A DNA stretch of 64,000 nt, taken from the NCBI RefSeq assembly GCF_007994075.1, contig NZ_VIWU01000001.1:6510001-6574000 (forward strand). Reading direction: 5' to 3'. Source of the stretch: Pseudonocardia hierapolitana (GTDB lineage: Bacteria; Actinomycetota; Actinomycetes; Mycobacteriales; Pseudonocardiaceae). Shown piece by piece: positions 7,785 through 15,600 of the stretch (positions within the stretch are counted from its first letter, which is position 1; each line of letters starts with the position of its first letter). Made by a program: the position numbers and the translations under genes. A model generated the notes under the pieces. The model was given only the letters and a program-made list of their open reading frames with translations, did not search any database and had not been told where the DNA came from.

Positions 7785-10700
7785 TGGACCGCTTCCCGCG
7801 AACGAGCGAGGCCGAGCGCCTCGCGCTTCTCGACCGCTCCTCGGTGGGCTCGCCGGTCGTCTCCGAGGCGTACCAGAGGGTTCCGGCCGACCTCGTCCGC
7901 CGGGTGAGGGCAGCAGCTGACCGACGCGATCCTGGGTTCCCCTGGCCGGACTCCGGTGGGCGGGGGCCCACCGGGCCCGTTGCAGATTGGGGCACGGCGA
8001 TCGGCAAGCTGCTCGTTGACTCCGGACGAACCGGGCCTTGGCTGGTCGCCCGGCTCCACGCGCTCGGCTTCGGCGTGGACCTGGCCGCGGTCCAGGCCCT
8101 GTTCAGGGCACCGCGCGTGCACCCGGACGAGGATCTCGTCGCCGCGGTCGTCAACGCCCTCGGCGGCGAGTGGTCGGCGGGCAGCAGCTTCTCCGCGCTG
8201 TACGAGGCGGCGAGGTGGGCCGACGGGACGCCGGGCGGCGCCCGGGTGCTCGAGCGCAGCGCCTCGGGGGTCTCCGGCGCGAACGCGATCGACGTCAGCG
8301 CGTACCGGATGCTCCACCGGCCGCCGGCGCACCGGTTGCCCCCGCGGGTCCACGGCCGCGACCGGCTGATCGCCTCGGTGCGGGAGCGGCTCGTCGAGTC
8401 CGACGGGGCCGTCGTCGTGCTGACCGGACCGGTCGGATGCGGAAAGAGCACGATCGCGCTCGCCGTGGCGCGCGAGCTCGACCGGCCGGACGCGCCGGTG
8501 TGGTGGGTGCCGGCCGCGTCAGCGGAGGAACTCGCCGACGGCCTGTATGGCGTCGCGGCGGCCGCGGGCGCCACCGTCGGCCGGCTCACAGACGTGCGGA
8601 GGCTCGGTCGGGGCGAGCAGACGAAGCGGCTGTGGACGCTGCTGGCCGAGGTCGTGCCGCGCGGCGTGCTCGTGCTCGAGGACGGGGACGCAGCGGTCGC
8701 GCGGGCCGTGGCGGACGCGCCGGGCGGCCCGGCCCTGCTCGTCACCAGTAGAACCGAGGACGCCGACGGGTGGGGGCCGCAGAGCGTGGTCGTGCCGGTC
8801 GAGCCGCTCGACGCCGTGGACGGCGGGAAGGTGCTGCTCGACCACCTCGGCGTGCGCGCTGCGCCGCAGGCGGAACGCGACGCGTGCGACGCGCAGGAGG
8901 TCGCGCGTCGGTTCGCCGGCTCGCCGCTCGCACTGCGGAACGTGGGCGCTCTCCTCGCTGCGATGCCGGCCGGCACCGGCATCCTCGACGCACTCCACTC
9001 CCTGGCCCTCGACCGTGCGACCCCAGAGGGCGCGCCCGTCGAGGTGGTCTACGACGGGTCGCTCTCGGCGATCGACCGCTCAGGTCCAGGCGTCGCACGC
9101 GAGGTGCTCCGCATGCTCGCGTGCTTCGGGGACGCGCCCGTCCCGGAGTCGTTGCTCGCGCCCGCCGGCCTCGCGGCGACGCTCGAGAGCCTGGTGCGCG
9201 TGGCCCTCGTCGAGCGGATCGCGACCGGTGACTCGTCCCGGCCGAGCCTGAAGGTGCCCCAGGCGATCGCGGAGCTGTCCCGCCGCGACCGCCGACTCGA
9301 CGCCGCCACCGTGCTGCGGCTCCAGCGCTCGGCGATCGACCTCCTGCGCGCCGCCGCCGACGGGCTCGACCCTGGGGCACTGCGCGACTGGCCGCGGGTC
9401 CGCACGCTGTTCCCGCTGGTGGAGGAACTGATCGAGAGCCTGCGGGGCGACGACCGCGGGCAGTTCGCGGACATCGGCGAGCTCGCCGACCGCGTCGCGG
9501 TCGGGCTCGTCCGATCCGGTGACCATCTCAGGAGCGGGGACCTGCTCGACCGCGTGCTCGTCCGCACCGCGGTGCTGGGAGCACGCCACCCCGTGCAGCT
9601 CGCCCTCCGCAGGACGCGCGCCTGGCTCACCGGCCTGGACGGCGACCTCCCCGCTGCGGAGAACATCCTCCGCCGGTTGCTCCGCGAGCAGCAGGACCTG
9701 CTGGGCCGTGACCACCCGGACACCCTGTCCACCCGGGACTGCCTGGCTTGGACCATCGCCGAGCAGGGCGACCTCCGCCGGGCCACGGTGCGGTTCGCGC
9801 GGTTGCTCGAGGCCTGCAGCGCCGTGCTCGGAGCCGAGCACCCGGACACCCTCGCGGTGCGCCACCGGATGGCCTGGGTGACGGCATTGGTCGGCAAGCG
9901 ACACCTCGCCGCCGACGACCTGGCCCGGGTACTCGACCTGCGGCTGGCCGTGTGCGGACCCGAACACCTCGACGTGATCAGCACCCGCTACCGGCTTGCG
10001 TGGGCGCTCACACTGTGCGGGAAGCTCACCGAGGGGGAGGAGCACTACCGCTCGCTGCACGCCGACGTCGAGCGCATGCTGGGCCGAACCCATCCGATCA
10101 CTCTGATGGTGCGCTGGCGGCAGGGCTGGGCACTGCACTGGCAGGCGCGACTGGACGAGGCGGAGCAGCTCTACCAGCAGCTCCTGGTTGACCAGGAGAA
10201 GACGCTCGGGGTGGACCACCCGCGGACGCTGCGCACCCGGCACGGCCTCGCGTGCCTGCTGGTGCACCGCGGCCGGCTCACCGACGCAGAGAAGGCCCTG
10301 CGGGGCGTGCTCGCCGACCGCACACGCGTGCTCGGCCCCGACCACCGCAACACGCTCGACAGCCGGTCCTACCTCGCCGACGCGCTCGCCCGCGCGGGCA
10401 AGTACGACGAAGCCGAGCGCGCCTTCCAGGCACTGTTGGCCGACCGCTCACGGGTGCTCGGCAAACGGCACCCGGTGACGTTCATGATGCGGCTCTTCCT
10501 GGCCCAGGTGCACATCCGCAAGGGGCGGCTCACCGAGGCGGAGCACGAGCTCGCGGACCTCATGTCGGACACGGCGGGACAGCTCGAGCCCGACAGCCGC
10601 CTCGTCTTCGACATCCGCCACGCCGTCGCGGTGCTGACCGGGCTGCGGGGCAGGCTCGCCGCGAGCGAGCTCCTGCTGCGGCGTCTGCTCGCGGATCGGA

Positions 10701-11422
10701 CGGCGGTTCTGGGCGAGCGGCATCGCGAGACCGTCGCGACCGGCGAGTCGCTGGTGTGGGTGCTCGGCAGCCAGGGCCGGCTCGACGAGGCGGAGGAGAC
10801 GTGCCGAGGGCTGCTCGAGCGGTGCCTGTCCGTGCACGGGCCCGACCATCCCGACACCCTCGTCGCCCGCTACCGGCAGGCGTGGCTGCGTGTGCTGGCC
10901 GGTGAACCGGAGCGTGCCCACGCGGAGTTCGGGGAGCTGGTGGCACACATGCGCCGTACCCTCGGCCCGCGCCACCCGCACACCCTCCGGGCCCGCTCGG
11001 GGCGGGCGTGGACCCTGCGGCTCACCGGTCGGATCGCCGAGGCGGTGGACGAGTACCGGGTTCTGCTGCGCGAGCACGAGCAGCAGCTCGGGCCCGACGC
11101 CGTGATGACCTTGCGGATCCGCGACGGCCTCGGACTCGTCCTGCTCGACGCGGGACGGCTCGTCGAGGCGGAGGCGCTGTTCACCGCGCTGCGGGCCGAC
11201 GCGGAGCGCGTGCTGAGCGAGGGGCACCGCGACACGCTCGCCGTACGCGAGCACCTGGCACGCGTCTGGGCGCGGCAGGGCCGACTCGACGAGGCCTACG
11301 CAGAGTTCGAGCGGCTGGCGGCGGGGCGCTCCGTGTTCGACCCGTCGCACTTCGACCGACGGCGGTCGGTCCACGTCGAGTTCCTGGAGCGCAGCAGGCG
11401 GCTGCGGGCCGAGCAGACATGA
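7784..11422 (+). CDS. STAND-type NTPase with TPR repeats
   Basis: A 1,212-residue multidomain protein. Residues 1-110 include a helical segment (ADWGTAIGKLLVDSGRTG) resembling a small DNA-binding or effector domain. Residues 180-480 form an NB-ARC/STAND ATPase with P-loop GPVGCGKST near 214 and Walker B-like VLVLEDGD near 296. From about 580 to 1,190 come some 12-14 TPR units of about 42 residues with the recurring LGxxHPxTLxxR pattern of kinesin-light-chain-like repeats, a likely sensor. The ATG overlaps the stop of the sigma-like gene, and GGGAGG lies upstream. Such proteins act as signal-gated switches, including in phage defence and development; the trigger here is unknown. Confidence 0.85.
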   Translation: MDRFPRTSEAERLALLDRSSVGSPVVSEAYQRVPADLVRRVRAAADRRDPGFPWPDSGGRGPTGPVADWGTAIGKLLVDSGRTGPWLVARLHALGFGVDLAAVQALFRAPRVHPDEDLVAAVVNALGGEWSAGSSFSALYEAARWADGTPGGARVLERSASGVSGANAIDVSAYRMLHRPPAHRLPPRVHGRDRLIASVRERLVESDGAVVVLTGPVGCGKSTIALAVARELDRPDAPVWWVPAASAEELADGLYGVAAAAGATVGRLTDVRRLGRGEQTKRLWTLLAEVVPRGVLVLEDGDAAVARAVADAPGGPALLVTSRTEDADGWGPQSVVVPVEPLDAVDGGKVLLDHLGVRAAPQAERDACDAQEVARRFAGSPLALRNVGALLAAMPAGTGILDALHSLALDRATPEGAPVEVVYDGSLSAIDRSGPGVAREVLRMLACFGDAPVPESLLAPAGLAATLESLVRVALVERIATGDSSRPSLKVPQAIAELSRRDRRLDAATVLRLQRSAIDLLRAAADGLDPGALRDWPRVRTLFPLVEELIESLRGDDRGQFADIGELADRVAVGLVRSGDHLRSGDLLDRVLVRTAVLGARHPVQLALRRTRAWLTGLDGDLPAAENILRRLLREQQDLLGRDHPDTLSTRDCLAWTIAEQGDLRRATVRFARLLEACSAVLGAEHPDTLAVRHRMAWVTALVGKRHLAADDLARVLDLRLAVCGPEHLDVISTRYRLAWALTLCGKLTEGEEHYRSLHADVERMLGRTHPITLMVRWRQGWALHWQARLDEAEQLYQQLLVDQEKTLGVDHPRTLRTRHGLACLLVHRGRLTDAEKALRGVLADRTRVLGPDHRNTLDSRSYLADALARAGKYDEAERAFQALLADRSRVLGKRHPVTFMMRLFLAQVHIRKGRLTEAEHELADLMSDTAGQLEPDSRLVFDIRHAVAVLTGLRGRLAASELLLRRLLADRTAVLGERHRETVATGESLVWVLGSQGRLDEAEETCRGLLERCLSVHGPDHPDTLVARYRQAWLRVLAGEPERAHAEFGELVAHMRRTLGPRHPHTLRARSGRAWTLRLTGRIAEAVDEYRVLLREHEQQLGPDAVMTLRIRDGLGLVLLDAGRLVEAEALFTALRADAERVLSEGHRDTLAVREHLARVWARQGRLDEAYAEFERLAAGRSVFDPSHFDRRRSVHVEFLERSRRLRAEQT

Positions 11423-11964
11423 CGCCTTGCGGTCGAGCTGCCATCGCTCGCCGGTATGTGGAAGGCCCCGCTGATCTCCGTTGTCAAGCGGAGCTGAGAG
11501 ATTGGTCGTCATCTCGAATCTGATGATCATTTGGCAGCCGCTTGTGGTTCAAATGATCTGACGCATTGAGTGGGACGCGGGGCTGAGCATCAGGAATGCT
11601 CTGTCCACTCCACGCCGAGTCGTTCTTCGGCTCCCTGAGCCTCAGTCGAACGGAGTCGCGGACTCGCGGACGTGGCCACGGCAGTCACACGGTGAGAGCG
11701 CGTCGACACAGCGTTGTGGCATGGCGAGCTTGCGTCGGGACTTCTCGGTCTTGGTATCGCCGCCTGCTCTGACCGATCGGTGGACGGCGATCGAGGGCGA
11801 GATCGGCGGGTCTGCGTCGGGGCGGCCGTCGAGGTCAACCTCGTGCCAGTGCGCAGTTCACACCGAAGCGGTCGCGAAGGAGGGCGCGATACACGGCCAC
11901 TGTTCGCTGGCGCCGGCCAGCGCTAGCCTGGGCGCTTCCGCACGACGAAGGGGAGGGGCGGGCG
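11423..11964. other. Intergenic stretch without a supported gene
   Basis: 540 bases between the STAND gene and the NTF2-like gene. Short open frames here lack ribosome sites and family resemblance. The part near 11500-11560 is AT-rich for this genome and contains a perfect inverted repeat. Confidence 0.5.
11525..11558. promoter_or_regulatory. Perfect 9-bp inverted repeat, AT-rich
   Basis: GATCATTTG and CAAATGATC separated by 16 bases, about 100 bases after the STAND gene. The arms are AT-rich and no T-run follows, so it is a poor intrinsic terminator. A protein-binding site or an element scar is more likely. Confidence 0.45.
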
Positions 11965-12336
11965 ATGGCCGCGACCGAACCAAGCCAGGTGATCGAACAA
12001 TTCACGGAGTGCTTCAACTCGGGTGATCTTGAAGGCCTCGCCTCGCTGTACGAGGACGGAGCCGCCTTCATACCGGAGCCGGGCACGGTGAGCTCAGATG
12101 CCGCCGGATTGCGGGCAGCGCTCCAGGGCTTCCTGGAGACGAAGGGAACGGTAACCATCGTGTCGACGTCGGCAGTGGTCAAGGGCGACCTGGCGCTGAC
12201 GCACAGCCACTGGCGGCTGGACATTCCCGGCGGCGAGGCGATGGAACACACGTCGGCTGAGGTGGCCCGCCGTCAGCCGGACGGGACCTGGAAGTACGCC
12301 ATCGACAATCCCTATGGGGGCGAAGTCCTCGGCTGA
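11965..12336 (+). CDS. SnoaL/DUF4440-like NTF2-fold protein
   Basis: A 123-residue NTF2-fold protein. The pattern is typical: an N-terminal helix with FNSGDLEGLASLYEDGAAFIPEPG, a middle strand region, and ALTHSHWRLDIPGG...DGTWKYAIDNPYG at the end. These are usually small cytoplasmic enzymes or ligand-binding proteins. The ATG follows an AGGGGAGGGGCG ribosome site. It stands alone on the plus strand just left of the tRNA remnant. Substrate unknown. Confidence 0.8.
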   Translation: MAATEPSQVIEQFTECFNSGDLEGLASLYEDGAAFIPEPGTVSSDAAGLRAALQGFLETKGTVTIVSTSAVVKGDLALTHSHWRLDIPGGEAMEHTSAEVARRQPDGTWKYAIDNPYGGEVLG

Positions 12337-12433
12337 CCTGGCTGATCGCTAGTGCTCGTCCCTGGGGCGCCAGGCGCCAGGTTGAGTGACTACTGAGTGG
12401 CAACCGATGCGACGCAGCGTGGACGGGTACCGG

Positions 12434-12454
12434 ACGTCAACGAACAGTTGACGT
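12434..12454. repeat. Perfect 8-bp inverted repeat beside tRNA remnant
   Basis: ACGTCAAC, five bases, GTTGACGT. It lies about 50-60 bases left of the tRNA 3' fragment. Paired sites of this kind often flank the core of integrase attachment sites, as recombinase or excisionase arm sites. Confidence 0.5.
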
Positions 12455-12500
12455 GCACAGACGGCGCAGGCCGCAGTACCCCGGATCAAGATCAGTGCCT

Positions 12501-12534
12501 GGGGGTGCGCAGGTTCAAATCCTGTCGTCCCGAC
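12501..12534 (+). other. 3' fragment of a tRNA gene (probable attachment-site scar)
   Basis: The T-arm is perfect: stem GCAGG (12509-12513), loop TTCAAAT (12514-12520), stem CCTGT (12521-12525). Then come the acceptor 3' strand CGTCCCG (12526-12532) and discriminator A. The matching 5' acceptor strand CGGGACG and the D and anticodon arms are absent upstream, so this is not a functional tRNA. A 5'-C start, A discriminator and this T-arm suit tRNA-Pro. A T-run follows at 12539. Such fragments are left at one end of elements that integrate into tRNA 3' ends. Confidence 0.65.
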
Positions 12535-12602
12535 GGCCTTTTCTGCGATGCCGAGCGCGGCGAAGGCGCACGGACCCATGTCGCTGCTCCGGGTCGGCTC
12601 GG

Positions 12603-15600
12603 TCACCCCGCGACCGGGCGGGCAGGACCCAGCGGGAGCTCGGCCTGCAGGGTGGTGCCCGCACCGAGCGGGCTGCGCACCCGGAGCCGGCCGCCGAGTG
12701 CCTCCGCGCGGTCCTTGAGCCCGACCAAGCCGGAGCCGCCGGCGAAGTCGGCACCGCCGCGGCCGTCGTCGCGCACAGACACCCGCAGCATGTCGCCGGC
12801 GTTGCCGGCGTCGTCCTCGGCGGTGTCGATGTTGATGTCGACGTGGACGACGGAAGCGTCGGCGTGCTTGGCCGCGTTGGTCAGCGCCTCCGCCACCAGG
12901 TAGTAGGCGGCGATCTCGATCGGCTCCGGCAGCCGCCCGTCGACGCGCACGGTTAGCTCGACCGGGACCGAAGAACGGCGGGCGAGGCCCTTCAGCGCCG
13001 GGCGCAGCCCGGCCTCGGCGAGGATCGCCGGGTGGATGCCGCTGGCCAGCTCGCGCAGCTCGTCCAGCGCGCTGGTCGCTTCCACTGCCAGCTCGTCCAG
13101 TTGGGCCGCCAGCTCGTCGGCCTCCGGCGGCGCCACCGCCTGTATCGCGGCCTGGGCGGTGCGCGCTCGGATGGCCAGGGAGACCAGCCGTTGCTGTGCG
13201 CCGTCGTGCAGATCCCGCTCGATGCGCCGGCGCGTCTGGTCGGCCGTGGCGACGATCCGCGCCCGCGACGTGGTGAGCTCGGCGTACAGCTGGGCGTTGT
13301 CGAGGGAGACGGCGAGCTGGCCGGCGATGAGGCGGACGGCGTCGAGCCGCTCGATGCTGAACGCTCCGCGGATCAGGCGGTTCTCCAGTACCAGTACCGC
13401 CCTCAGGGTGCCGCGGCTGAGGATGGGCAGGGCCAGCAGCGAGCAGTGGTCGACGCCGGCGAGGTATGGGTCGCGGGCGAAGCGGTCGTCGCGGGTGGCG
13501 TCGTTCACGACCAGCGGTTCACCAGTCCGCTGGGCGTAGCGCAGCACGGACATAGGGATCGCGTGTTCGTTCCCGGTGCCGCTGATCGGGACGGGGCGGC
13601 CGCCCGGTGCGGGCAGCAGCCAATCTTGGCGGTCCTCGCCCCACAGCAGCAGCTGTACGCCGGTGGCACCGGTCATCGTGCCGAGCACCTTTGCCACGTG
13701 GGCGTGCAGCTGCTCAACACTGGTCTCGGAGCTCAGCGCCTGCGACGCCGACAGGATGCCGAGCAGATCAAGAGTTCCCGACGTGACAGTGACCCGCTGA
13801 TGAAGGACATCTTCGGGCTGGCCAGGGGTCTGCTCGGTGATCACGTCAGGGTGCGGGTTCAGGCTTGGGTAGGCCCAGTCCAGCTGACCAGCTTTCACGG
13901 TCGCGCCCCATGCGACGTAGTGCTGGCGGGCTTGGGCCAGCAGCTCGTAACCAGAGTGCTCGAGGCCGTGTGCGAGATGGAAGCGGGCCGCGCGTTCGGC
14001 GATCAGGGCTCGATGCCACGGCCGCCGACGCTGAGCGACCTCCCGCCGCGCGGCGTCGAAGGCGAAGGCGGCGGCGCGAAAGTCCCCGATGGTCCACGCA
14101 CGTTCGGCCTCGAGCCATCGCAGCAGGTGCAGGAAGTTGTCCGGCGCGTCCGCAGCCCGCGCGGCCAGCCATCGCGTCACATCGTCCAGTTCGAACAGCA
14201 GATGGCCGCGTTCGTCGCCGTCCGTCGTGCGGGCCTGCCCGGCCACTGCCATCCCGCGCAACACGTGGGCGACGGCGCTCGAGTAGATGCCCAAGGCGGC
14301 CGGCGGCAGCGGCATCACCGCCGCGGTGTGCCGCGCCAGGCCGGCCGGATCGCCGAAGATGGCTGCGACGATCGCGCGCGTGAGGTGCGCGTGGAAATGG
14401 GCCAACGGGTTGCCGGCATACCTGTCGATGGGGACCGCCTCCGCCGCGGCGGAGCCGCCACCCCACAGCACATGAACCAGCCACCGGTAGCTGTCGAGCC
14501 ACTGCCCGGCCTGCTCGTTGCCGGTTCGGCGCGCGAAGACCACCCCCGCCTCCACCTCGGCTGCGTAGGTGTCCAGCGATGGCGCGCAGTCCAGCAGGCC
14601 AGTCACGGTTCGGTGGTAGGTGTAGCCGGCGTTGGCGAGATCGCCCCCGAAGATCAGCCCTTCCCGGGCCCGCTGAGCTGCATCGACATTGTCTTCGATC
14701 GGCTCGAACCAACAGGCGAGCATGGCGAACAGCGAGCGCGCCTGCGAGGTGAAGGGCTCGTAGCCGCGGGACTCGCCCAGCGCCAGGACGCGCCGCAACC
14801 CGCGGTACCCGGCGGCGTAGTCCCCGCGCAGCGTCACGGCGACGAAGGGCGCGTGGCTCGCTGGGCCGAGCAGACCGGGCGCCGGGCCGTGCTCGATCCA
14901 GATCCGCAGCGCCTCCAGGCTCAGCCAGGCGAGCGTGGCGTGGTCGGTGATGTAGCAAGCCGGGAGGATTGCGTTGAGCAGATGGGTGGTGGCGAGCAGT
15001 GTGGGGTCGGTGATGTCCGGCCGGGCCAGGTCGTCGGAGGCGCTGGTGTGGTCCAGCCACCGGTACAGATGCCCGAACTGGCGGTCGAGGTCGGCGGGGA
15101 GCCTACCGGCGGCCGGGACGGCGATGCCGAGTTCATGCAGCGACTCGATGCCCAGAGCGATCGCCTCGGCGAATCGGCTCCGGTAGGTGAGGCTTCTGAC
15201 CTGCGCCGCCGTCGCGCCGGCGTGCTCCGTCGTGGTCGTGCACAGCCCTTTGATCGCGCGGTATTCCTCGTCCGCCTCCTCCAAGCGGCCAAGGCCGTAC
15301 AGGGCGGCGTGCCGGCCGATGTGCACGGCGATCAGCGTGGCTCTGTCATCGCCGCCGATCAGCTGTGGTGCGGCGGCCAAGAGCTCGTTCACCAGGGCGT
15401 GATCCCCGATCAGCGCGGCTTGGTCGGCTGCGGCCCGTAGCAGTTCCACCACCAGCCGCCGCTCTGCGGCATCGTCCACTGCGCCGGCCACGGGCAGGTA
15501 CTGCCCGGCCGCGGCCGCGAACAGCTCCGGCACGGCGGCCAGCCGCCGCGCCATGGCCAGGTGCAACGCGTGCCGCCGCCGCGGGTCCAGCCCGCCCACG

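Noticed and set aside
7012..8982. A 656-codon minus-strand frame opposite the sigma-like and STAND genes
   Set aside because: It is an Arg/Ser/Thr-rich shadow. The plus strand has the ribosome site, gene coupling and P-loop.
13032..15440. An 802-codon plus-strand frame opposite the kinase fusion gene
   Set aside because: No motif is present, while the minus strand shows the continuous kinase-ATPase-GAF architecture.
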